Source: Paenibacillus vini (lineage in GTDB: Bacteria > Bacillota > Bacilli > Paenibacillales > Paenibacillaceae). Taken from it: DNA of 64,000 nucleotides. The notes beneath the pieces are model-generated. The model searched no databases. It saw only the letters and a list, made by a program, of their open reading frames with translations, and was not told the DNA's origin. How positions within the stretch are numbered: the first letter of the stretch is position 1; every line of letters starts with the position of its first letter. Below are positions 10,108-17,529 of the stretch, in pieces. The stretch lies in the NCBI RefSeq assembly GCF_018403325.1, contig NZ_BOSL01000020.1:1-64000 (forward strand). Direction: 5' to 3'. The translations under genes were made by a program, and so were the position numbers.

Positions 10108-10500
10108 TTACTTCTTGTTCAAATTTACCCCGAATACCCCTCCAATTGCTCCGAGAAGCAGCGCGGGAAATATCAGGGCAAGCTCGCCTAATCCAAGCGA
10201 ATGGTCCAAGGCCAAAAAACTGATTAACAGCAGAAGGATTCCGTAGATTAACCCCGTGATTGAACCTTGATACAACCCTTTTTGTCCGGCACGTTTACCT
10301 GAGACCAGACCTCCGGCGAGCAGTGATACGCCATGTACTATATAGGTGTACAACTTGAGCTCGTCTTCTTCCAATACACTGGACTGCAGAAGCAAAGATA
10401 AGACCAGAGCGCCAATCATCATCCAGAAAAAAGCGTACCATAAGCCGGACAAAGTAGGGTGGGATAGTCTAAAAGAAACCATACGGCGAATGAAATGCAT
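10108..10500 (-). CDS. TIGR04086-family membrane protein (YrzE-like)
   Basis: A 130-residue protein with four predicted membrane spans, beginning with a basic segment MHFIRRMVSFRLSHP. The pattern and its place near yajC and spoVB match the small membrane protein YrzE (TIGR04086) of Bacillus. Function is unknown. ATG 10500 is preferred because GGGGGATC precedes it at good spacing; an upstream ATG at 10518 lacks a clear ribosome site. It contains glycine-rich helices (LLAGGLVSGKRAGQKG). Confidence 0.75.
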   Translation of the reverse strand: MHFIRRMVSFRLSHPTLSGLWYAFFWMMIGALVLSLLLQSSVLEEDELKLYTYIVHGVSLLAGGLVSGKRAGQKGLYQGSITGLIYGILLLLISFLALDHSLGLGELALIFPALLLGAIGGVFGVNLNKK

Positions 10501-10676
10501 ATAAGATCCCCCAATCATGTCTTGTTATCCCCATTTTATGGTCAAGCATCGGTCGATATGACAGGAACTGAAGATCTTTAGGAATATATTGTTTGGCATG
10601 GAATCGAATGACCGGGGTCAGACTACCAGGTACATCCTTGACTTTAAAGAGCAATGACACAAGGGGGGGATTTGAG

Positions 10677-11408
10677 GTGGCGGCACACGTATCAGCTGTT
10701 GTTTTTCGTACTGTGATTATGTATGTGATGGTATTCGCCGTTATGAGGATTATGGGAAAAAGGGAAATCGGACAATTATCCATTTTCGATCTCGTCATAT
10801 CCATCATGATCGCTGAAATAGCCGTTTTTGCCTTGGAGGATCAGAACCGCCCGCTATATGAAGGCTGGGTACCGATGTTAACTCTGCTGCTGATTCAAAT
10901 CGGCATCGCCGTCCTTTCGCTTCGTTTTCGCAAGATACGCCTATGGTTTGACGGTAAGCCCAGCGTAATTATTCGTAATGGCGATATTAACGAAAAGGAA
11001 ATGAAAAAACAGCGTTATAATCTGGATGACCTTCTTATGCAGCTTCGTTCCCAAAATATCGACAACATTGCGGATGTTGAATTCGCAGTTCTGGAAACAA
11101 GCGGCCAACTGAGCGTTTTGCCAAAGGATAAGTCTAGTGATAACGCTTCCGGCGACAAAAACAAAATGAACAAAAAAAGAGAAGCGGCCCTATCTTCTTT
11201 GGTGTTCAAAGTAAAATACGAGGCGCTTCCTTTACCGCTGATTTTGGATGGCAAGGTGGATGACGATAATTTAAAACAGATGGGAAAAACCAGGTTTTGG
11301 CTGAAAAATCAAATTCAATCCAAAGGAGTTTATGATTTTAAAGATGTCTTTTTTTGCTCTATTGATCATAAAGGAAGGCTATATGTCAATCTAAAAGACA
11401 AGAAATGA
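10677..11408 (+). CDS. DUF421 / YetF-type membrane protein
   Basis: A 243-residue protein with three membrane spans (about 10-90) and a cytoplasmic C-terminal domain. The signature VMRIMGKREIGQLSIFDLVISI is typical of the YetF/YrbG family, followed by the motif RYNLDDLLMQLRSQNI. Relatives affect spore germination or membrane properties, but the molecular role is not known. GTG 10677 is chosen because AAGGGGGG lies seven bases before it; longer in-frame starts have no ribosome site. In B. subtilis yrbG also sits beside yrzE and spoVB. Confidence 0.85.
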   Translation: MAAHVSAVVFRTVIMYVMVFAVMRIMGKREIGQLSIFDLVISIMIAEIAVFALEDQNRPLYEGWVPMLTLLLIQIGIAVLSLRFRKIRLWFDGKPSVIIRNGDINEKEMKKQRYNLDDLLMQLRSQNIDNIADVEFAVLETSGQLSVLPKDKSSDNASGDKNKMNKKREAALSSLVFKVKYEALPLPLILDGKVDDDNLKQMGKTRFWLKNQIQSKGVYDFKDVFFCSIDHKGRLYVNLKDKK

Positions 11409-11422
11409 CTCCAAGCGGCTGA

Positions 11423-13003
11423 TCATCCTCGAAACCACTTGCGGATCAATGGCATACGCTTGATGTCATGCAGATCGATTAAACCCGTGATTCCGGCTAA
11501 AGCAAGATACAGCAGAGTAGAGAAAAAAGCGGCACACAAAAACTGAATTCCCTGGCTGTCGCTGAATTGAAAATGATTGTTGAGATAGGTTGTCGCTCCG
11601 GCCATAATGACCATTCCACAGCAAACCTTGATGACATCCAGCAACGGAAGGCGATATTTTAATGTCCTGGCGACGCTGTACCCATGCAGTAAAGTGACGA
11701 TGACGAAGTTGACGATGATGGCCAGAATGGCTCCATATATCCCGAAAGAAGGATTGGAGGCTAAGTATAGGATCAGAACGATTTTTACGATGGCTCCGAT
11801 TAAGGTATTGATCAAAGCCCGGCCGGGTTTATCCAGTGCCTGCAAGGCGGCTTGAAGCGGTGCCTGAACATACAGGAAAAGAGCGAACGGGGCCATAATT
11901 TTCAGCATTCCGGCAATTTCGCTGTTATTATAGATCAACATGCAGAGAGGTTCAGCCAAAACATACATAATTACCGCAAATGGTGCGCCGGTTACAAGCG
12001 CAAGCCGAATCGACTGGTGGAGACGGAGGTGAATGGTCCTCATATCGCCCCTTGCCTGAGCTTCCGCAAGCGACGGAACGAGTGAGACGGCCAAGGAGGA
12101 AGTCAGCGCTCCCGGCAGTAATAGAAGCGGGATGATCATTCCCTGCAACGCTCCGTATTGAGCGGTCGCAATGGCGGTTGCGATCCCCGCGAGGGCAAGA
12201 CTTTGGGCCGTTGTGATCGATTCCAGAAGATAGGACATGGAACCGACCAAGCGCCCCCCGGTTACGGGAATTGCAATCCTCATGATTCTGCGAAGCATAG
12301 GCACGAATGCTTCCTTCCTCGGCACAGCGCCTTCGGATGGTTGGTCTTTGGCGGCAAGTGATTTTTCCCGTGATTTCAGGCGCCGGTACTGAAGCAGCAG
12401 AACTGCCATTCCGGCAATTTCTCCGGCTACAACGCCCAGCATGGCTCCGGCAGCTGCATATTCGATACCCATCGGAAGCAGCAGATAGGAGAACCATAGT
12501 ACACAGATGATTCTGGCTATCGTCTCGATAATTGAAGAGGCCGCGGATGGAATCATGTCCTGTTTCCCCTGAAAATAACCGCGATAAACAGAGGATACTG
12601 CCACGATGGCGATCATGGGACTCATCGCGACAAAGGTTTGATATACGCGCGCATCAGTAAGAATATAGCGGCTTGCCAACGGCGCTCCCAGGATACATAA
12701 GACTGTAAACAGCAAGCCGGCTGCCATGGCAAATATCAGGCTCGTCCGCAATACGGTTTTTGAGCGTTCCGGGTTTCCGGCCGATTCCGCTTCGGCAACA
12801 AGCTTGGCTACTGCCAAGGGAATGCCTCCGGCTATGATGGTTACGAGAACCAGGAAAAACGGATAACCGAGCTGATAAAGCCCGACGCCTTCCGCTCCGA
12901 TGATTCGGGGCAGAAGAATCCGGGGGATAAAGCCTAGAATACGATTGACAATGCCCGCAGCCAGCAAAATCATGGTGCCCTGGATAAAGGTTTGTTTATT
13001 CAA
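11423..13003 (-). CDS. spoVB: Stage V sporulation protein B, lipid flippase family
   Basis: A 526-residue MOP/MATE-superfamily membrane protein with about 14 spans. SpoVB is needed for spore cortex synthesis, probably by flipping lipid-linked peptidoglycan precursor in the mother cell. Family hallmarks are NRILGFIPRILLPRIIGAEG at the N-terminus and GIPLAVAKLVAEAES. TTG 13003 is preferred: GAGAGAGGG lies just upstream, and the protein then starts LNKQTFIQG like its B. subtilis homologue. Longer in-frame starts add a second hydrophobic segment without support. Confidence 0.92.
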   Translation of the reverse strand: MNKQTFIQGTMILLAAGIVNRILGFIPRILLPRIIGAEGVGLYQLGYPFFLVLVTIIAGGIPLAVAKLVAEAESAGNPERSKTVLRTSLIFAMAAGLLFTVLCILGAPLASRYILTDARVYQTFVAMSPMIAIVAVSSVYRGYFQGKQDMIPSAASSIIETIARIICVLWFSYLLLPMGIEYAAAGAMLGVVAGEIAGMAVLLLQYRRLKSREKSLAAKDQPSEGAVPRKEAFVPMLRRIMRIAIPVTGGRLVGSMSYLLESITTAQSLALAGIATAIATAQYGALQGMIIPLLLLPGALTSSLAVSLVPSLAEAQARGDMRTIHLRLHQSIRLALVTGAPFAVIMYVLAEPLCMLIYNNSEIAGMLKIMAPFALFLYVQAPLQAALQALDKPGRALINTLIGAIVKIVLILYLASNPSFGIYGAILAIIVNFVIVTLLHGYSVARTLKYRLPLLDVIKVCCGMVIMAGATTYLNNHFQFSDSQGIQFLCAAFFSTLLYLALAGITGLIDLHDIKRMPLIRKWFRG

Positions 13004-13171
13004 AGTGGTTCCCTCTCTCCCGATTAGAAGCGAAATGGCAACAATAACAACAGTTGTTACTAAGAATATGCCGGACCTGTCCCGATTCATGACTTGTCTT
13101 TTTGATCCCAATGCAGGATTACAGAAAATAAGGTAGAATGTTAAATAGACGGGGAGAGGGAAGGAGGCATC

Positions 13172-13432
13172 ATGATGGCTGAGGACGTAATGGGCGAGAA
13201 GGAATTGAATGAGGCGATCGAAAGTTTATGCCGAAGCAAAGCGGAGGAATTCCGGCTGATCGGTTACGAACAGGTAACCGGACCGGACATTTGGGAGTGT
13301 GTGAATCAGAAGTACGAGAAGAACGGTTTTCCGCCTTTATATCAGCTTGTGAATGACATCCTTTCTTTGAAAGCTACCCAATTCATGAATTATATGACGA
13401 TTTCCGCATACCGTGGATCCCGTTTCGATTGA
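13172..13432 (+). CDS. comN: Post-transcriptional regulator ComN
   Basis: An 86-residue cytoplasmic protein resembling ComN (YrzD) of B. subtilis, which affects comE mRNA and binds DivIVA at the poles. The conserved segment is YEQVTGPDIWECVNQKYEKN, followed by PPLYQLVNDILSLKA. Its position between spoVB and secD is the same as in B. subtilis. A GGAGG site precedes two adjacent ATG codons (13172 and 13175); either may be used. A terminator overlaps the stop codon, so it is probably transcribed apart from the sec genes. Confidence 0.82.
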   Translation: MMAEDVMGEKELNEAIESLCRSKAEEFRLIGYEQVTGPDIWECVNQKYEKNGFPPLYQLVNDILSLKATQFMNYMTISAYRGSRFD

Positions 13433-13446
13433 AAGGGGTCTTTTTT
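13416..13446 (+). terminator. Terminator overlapping the comN stop
   Basis: Arms GATCCCGTTTC and GAAAGGGGTC close a GATT loop with one bulge and run into TTTTTT. Confidence 0.75.
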
Positions 13447-13495
13447 GTGATGTATTCATGCAGTACCGTTAATCAAAACGACAATATTTGATAAA

Positions 13496-13524
13496 TTGAC
13501 GGTCTTTTCATGCGTAGCTATAAT
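13496..13524 (+). promoter_or_regulatory. Promoter of the SecD-like/secD/secF operon
   Basis: TTGACG (13496-13501), 17-base spacer, perfect TATAAT (13519-13524). It lies 37 bases before the first gene of the cluster. Confidence 0.85.
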
Positions 13525-13560
13525 AGGAATATTGAGTATTGAAAGGGGAACGAGTATCGG

Positions 13561-14259
13561 ATGAAAAGGATCTTCGCATCCATAACCGTCCTGGTTGTCA
13601 TCATGAGCATAACAATTACAGGCTGCTCAACCCCTGGACCGCAAAACAAGGATTATTCGGGGCTTGATCACAAAGAGGCTTTCGTGATTATGTATGAAGC
13701 AACGCCGATGGATGGCGGAGCTCCGGTAACCAAAGACGCACTGATCTCGACGGTTCAAAGTCTTGAGGCACGAGCCGAAGCTCTGGGAATAAGCAAGCCT
13801 GAAATCAGAGTTGACGGTAACAAGCGGATTCGCGTCAGACTGGCGGATGTAACGGACGAGGACGAGGTCCGAAGGAGTCTGGAAGAACCGGCGTTTCTTA
13901 CTTTTCGAAGTAAAGACGGGAGTGAAACGGCGGACGACGAATACAATGCTATTGAAATGACCGGATCGGATCTCGTTAAAGAAGAAACCGAATTGGTTTA
14001 TAACCAGGTAAATGAGCCTATGGTAAACATCGAATTTAAGAGCAAGGACAAACTGGCGGAGGTGACGGAGCGATTGCTCGGTCAACCGCTGGCGATCTTT
14101 ATGGACGATAGATTGATTTCCGCGCCAATCATCCAGGGTGTTCTTACGGATGGTCGCGCCTCCATCTCCGTAGGAGGAGATTTAGAAGATGCGAAACAAA
14201 TATGCGATTTGATCAGTCTGGGGGCCTTGCCTCTTAAACTTACAGAGATTGAAAACTGA
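13561..14259 (+). CDS. SecD head-domain paralogue predicted as a lipoprotein
   Basis: This 232-residue protein is clearly related to the first half of the next gene, secD. Shared blocks include YEATPMDGGA, EEPAFLTFRSKDG, RLLGQPLAIFMDD, DGRASISVGGDLEDAK and ISLGALPLKLTE. It stops where the SecD periplasmic head domain ends, so all later membrane helices are missing. The first membrane helix of SecD has become a lipoprotein signal with lipobox ITGC (Cys22). The SecD motif GLDLKGG is altered to GLDHKEA. Its ribosome-site region (GAAAGGGGAA) resembles that of secD, indicating tandem duplication. Role is unknown: an extracytoplasmic helper of Sec, or a decoy domain, is possible. Confidence 0.85.
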   Translation: MKRIFASITVLVVIMSITITGCSTPGPQNKDYSGLDHKEAFVIMYEATPMDGGAPVTKDALISTVQSLEARAEALGISKPEIRVDGNKRIRVRLADVTDEDEVRRSLEEPAFLTFRSKDGSETADDEYNAIEMTGSDLVKEETELVYNQVNEPMVNIEFKSKDKLAEVTERLLGQPLAIFMDDRLISAPIIQGVLTDGRASISVGGDLEDAKQICDLISLGALPLKLTEIEN

Positions 14260-14278
14260 AAGGGGAAGTAAGTACGGG

Positions 14279-15532
14279 ATGAAAAGAATTATAGCATTCA
14301 TAACCGTCGTGGTAGTCACAACCGGCATTATGGTCTGGTCTACCCCCGGCCTGCTGAACAATGTGCATCTCGGCCTTGATTTAAAAGGCGGATTTGAGAT
14401 TTTGTATGAAGCAACGCCGATGGAAGGCGGAGCAAAAGTATCCAGGGAATCATTGCTTAAGACAGCCCAAAGCCTTGAAGAACGGGCGAATAAATTGGGG
14501 ACCAGCGAACCGGAGGTTACGACCGAAGGAACGAACCGTATCCGTCTGAAACTGGCGGGAGTAACGGACGAAGCTGAAGTCCGCAAGCAAATGAAGGAGC
14601 CGGCTTCACTTACGTTCCGCAGTAAAGATGGAACGGAAACAGCGGCCGACGAATACAAGAAAATTGAAATGATCGGTACCGACTTTGCCGAAAATGGGGC
14701 CAAGCTGGAATTTAACCAGATGAATGAACCCCTTGTAAGCATTAAGGTAAAGAGTAAAGATAAGTTTGCGGAGGTTACCAAGCGCTTGCTCGGTCAACCG
14801 CTGGCGATCTACATGAATGATCAATTGATCTCCGCTCCTGTGGTACAGGCCGTCCTGACGGACGGAACCGCCTCGATCAGCGTCGGCGGCGATCTGAACG
14901 AAGCTAAAGAATTGCGCGATCAAATCAATCTCGGCGCTCTGCCGCTCAAATTGACGGAGAAATATTCGCAGAGCGTCGGCGCTACGCTCGGGAAGCAATC
15001 ACTTGACCGGACTATTGAAGCAGGTTTGATTGCTTCGGTATTCATTTTGCTGTTTATGGTCGGCATGTACCGGGTTCCCGGTCTGGTTGCCGCATTTACT
15101 CTGATCGTTCATACTTGGCTGCTCATCCTGGTGTTTGTGTGGGCTGATTTCACCTTGACCTTGCCAGGGATTGCGGCGTTGATTCTCGGGATCGGGATGG
15201 CCGTCGATGCCAATATCATTACCAATGAACGGATTCATGAAGAAATGCGAACCGGCAAAAGCATCATGTCCGCCGTTAGAGCAGGGGACAAGCACTCTTT
15301 GCGTACCGTACTCGATTCGAATATTACGACCATTATCGTTGCTGCTGTCATGTACTGGTTCGGGACCGGTGCCGTCAAAGGCTTTGCGCTCGTCCTGATC
15401 GTGGAAATCGTGCTCAGTATCGCTACGAACGTTTACCTCTCCCGTTGGCTTCTGAACCTGCTGGTTAAGGCAGGCAAATTGTCGAAGCCGAAGTACTTCG
15501 GTGTAAAGGAGAGTGAAATCAGTGAGCTTTAA
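14279..15532 (+). CDS. secD: Protein translocase subunit SecD
   Basis: A 417-residue membrane subunit that uses the proton gradient to pull exported proteins through SecYEG. It has an N-terminal span, the motif GLDLKGG (32-38), a large external domain (about 40-240), and five further spans with the RND-type motif GIAALILGIGMAVDANIITNE-like residues (about 300-322). ATG 14279 follows GAAAGGGGAAG and matches the start of the preceding paralogue; an upstream in-frame ATG at 14249 overlaps that gene and has no ribosome site. B. subtilis has one fused secDF, but here the two are separate. Confidence 0.96.
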   Translation: MKRIIAFITVVVVTTGIMVWSTPGLLNNVHLGLDLKGGFEILYEATPMEGGAKVSRESLLKTAQSLEERANKLGTSEPEVTTEGTNRIRLKLAGVTDEAEVRKQMKEPASLTFRSKDGTETAADEYKKIEMIGTDFAENGAKLEFNQMNEPLVSIKVKSKDKFAEVTKRLLGQPLAIYMNDQLISAPVVQAVLTDGTASISVGGDLNEAKELRDQINLGALPLKLTEKYSQSVGATLGKQSLDRTIEAGLIASVFILLFMVGMYRVPGLVAAFTLIVHTWLLILVFVWADFTLTLPGIAALILGIGMAVDANIITNERIHEEMRTGKSIMSAVRAGDKHSLRTVLDSNITTIIVAAVMYWFGTGAVKGFALVLIVEIVLSIATNVYLSRWLLNLLVKAGKLSKPKYFGVKESEISEL

Positions 15533-16424
15533 TAAAAACGTAAAAAACTTTAACTTTGTGCATATCAGCAAATATTGCTACATGGTTTCGATTGCATTGA
15601 CGATCGTCGGGATCATCTGCCTGTCCTTGTTCGGATTGAACTACAGCGTAGACTTCCGGGCGGGTTCCAACGTCGATATTACGACTTCCCATAAGCTGAC
15701 TGAAGAACAGGTAAATCCGATTCTCAACAAACTCGGCATTGATGATGGAACAACGGTTAATCCGGGCGAGGACCGCATGACCATCCGTTTCACCAATGTG
15801 CTTAACGAGGATCAGGAGTCCCAGTTGAAAGCGGAAATTACGAAGCTTGACGAGAAGGCTTCCTTCGAAGTCAATACAGTAGATCCGGAGATGGCGAAGG
15901 AATTGGCGAGAAATGCGATTTATGCCGTCCTGATTTCCTGCCTTGGCATTATCATTTATGTCAGCATCCGGTTTGAATGGCGCTTCGCAGTGGCGGCGAT
16001 CGTTTCACTGTTACATGACGCTTTCCTGGTTGTCGCGGTCTTCTCCATATTCCGCTTCGAAGTCGATCTGACCTTCATTATTGCCGTTTTGACCATCATC
16101 GGTTATTCCATTAATGACACGATCGTTATATTTGACCGGATCCGTGAGAACCTGCGGTTCAGTAAGTTGAAAACAAATCACGATTTGGCCGAGCTGGTGA
16201 ACAAAAGTATTTCCCAGACGATTATGCGGTCTATTTACACCGCTTTGACGGTCTTTATCGCAGCGTTCTTCTTGTTCTTGCTAGGTGGGGAATCCATTCG
16301 GATGTTCTCGCTGGCTATGGTTATCGGGCTTCTGTTCGGCGCATATTCGACCATCTTTATCGCCAGCCCGTTGTGGTTCGTTCTTAAGAGCAAACAAAAA
16401 AATAAGCCGGCCAAAGCGTCCTAA
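15522..16424 (+). CDS. secF: Protein translocase subunit SecF
   Basis: A 300-residue partner of SecD with six spans. N-terminal GLNYSVDFRAGSNVDI carries the SecF form of the D-x-x-G motif, and the fourth-fifth span region holds TIIGYSINDTIVIFDRIREN, the proton-path signature. GTG 15522 is chosen because AAAGGAG lies nine bases upstream; it overlaps the secD stop by 11 bases, indicating coupled translation. Confidence 0.96.
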   Translation: MSFNKNVKNFNFVHISKYCYMVSIALTIVGIICLSLFGLNYSVDFRAGSNVDITTSHKLTEEQVNPILNKLGIDDGTTVNPGEDRMTIRFTNVLNEDQESQLKAEITKLDEKASFEVNTVDPEMAKELARNAIYAVLISCLGIIIYVSIRFEWRFAVAAIVSLLHDAFLVVAVFSIFRFEVDLTFIIAVLTIIGYSINDTIVIFDRIRENLRFSKLKTNHDLAELVNKSISQTIMRSIYTALTVFIAAFFLFLLGGESIRMFSLAMVIGLLFGAYSTIFIASPLWFVLKSKQKNKPAKAS

Positions 16425-16471
16425 TAATCAATATTAAAAAAGGACCATTTTGCCTTAAATTTGGTATGATA

Positions 16472-16498
16472 GAGCCGCGTCGAAATTGACGCGGCTTT
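16472..16498 (+). terminator. Hairpin terminator after secF
   Basis: Arms GAGCCGCGTC and GACGCGGCTT close a GAAATT loop; only a short T-run follows, so termination may be partial. Confidence 0.65.
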
Positions 16499-16539
16499 AC
16501 CGTTCTGTTCTATCTATTGAGTGCTTCAGGAGGATTCAT

Positions 16540-17496
16540 ATGCGACGCGAACAAGCCGCTCCAGCTGATTCTGCAGCATGGCTCGGGATTGCCAATCATA
16601 TTGTCTTAGCCGCTTTCAAAGGAGTGGTAGGCCTGCTGTTCGACAGCCGGGCATTGCTGGCCGATGCTCTTTATTCGGCTTCGGATGCCGCTGCCATGGT
16701 CTCGGATAAATTTAAACTCCACAGACGGCCAAAAAAAAGAATAGTGCAGTCTGTCAATGCACCAAGCAGGGCAGGGGAACCGCTGCTGGTTATTATTCTG
16801 TCTGTTTTTTTGCTGATGGGAAGTTTTCAGATGGGGATTTCATCAATCGCTGCCGTGTCAAAAGGGGACCTCGTACCTCCGGGGTATTTGGCCGGTGTCG
16901 CTATTGTGATCTCTATTGCCTTGAAGGAAGCTTTGTTTCAATTTCAATACCGTCAATCCCGAAAACAACCGGGCGAGCATACGCAATTTCTCATCGAAGC
17001 CCATCGTTACTCCTGGTATTCCTCCGTTGCCGTGCTGATCGGCGTATTCGGAACCATGACCGGGCAGGCGATGGAGTTGCCGGCATTGCTCTATCTGGAT
17101 CCGGCTGCAGCGCTATTCGTAGCGTGCATGGTCCTTTGGCGGGTTTATCTTATGGTGCGCGGCTCCGTTTACGGCTCATTGATTTCAGAGATGCAGGAGG
17201 AAGACGCCACACGATTTATTGAAACCGTTCAACGGGTGCATGGCGTCATCACTGTAGAGGAGCTGAAAGCTCAGGAGAACGGCCATTATGTAACTATTAC
17301 CGCGCGAATAAGCGTAAATCCGCGGATTACTGTGATGGAAGCGAATGATATTGCGAACCGGGCCAAGGTACTGCTGATGAACCGGTTTTCTCATGTTAGC
17401 GATGTCAGTATTCAGGTTTTGCCCTATGATCCCGGTTATCCTTATAAGAGCAATAATGAAGGGCCCGGCGATGACCTGCCGACTTTAATTCAATAG
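16540..17496 (+). CDS. Cation diffusion facilitator-like membrane protein with altered metal sites
   Basis: A 318-residue protein with the CDF layout: about five or six spans up to residue 210 and a cytoplasmic ferredoxin-like domain (RVHGVITVEELKAQENGHYV, then ITVMEANDIAN). CDF proteins export Zn, Fe, Mn or similar ions. The usual HxxxD ligand pair of span 2 appears as YSASD in LADALYSASDAAAM, and the usual HxxxD of span 5 is not intact in EAHRYSWYSSVAVL. Metal choice or even transport is therefore uncertain. ATG 16540 follows AGGAGG. It lies between secF and recJ. Confidence 0.8.
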   Translation: MRREQAAPADSAAWLGIANHIVLAAFKGVVGLLFDSRALLADALYSASDAAAMVSDKFKLHRRPKKRIVQSVNAPSRAGEPLLVIILSVFLLMGSFQMGISSIAAVSKGDLVPPGYLAGVAIVISIALKEALFQFQYRQSRKQPGEHTQFLIEAHRYSWYSSVAVLIGVFGTMTGQAMELPALLYLDPAAALFVACMVLWRVYLMVRGSVYGSLISEMQEEDATRFIETVQRVHGVITVEELKAQENGHYVTITARISVNPRITVMEANDIANRAKVLLMNRFSHVSDVSIQVLPYDPGYPYKSNNEGPGDDLPTLIQ

Positions 17497-17529
17497 CCTG
17501 CAGGGACGGCTGAGAAAGAAGGTGAAATT

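Noticed and set aside
14249-14279. Longer secD start at 14249
   Set aside because: It overlaps the upstream paralogue and has no ribosome site; ATG 14279 has a good one and matches the paralogue's start.
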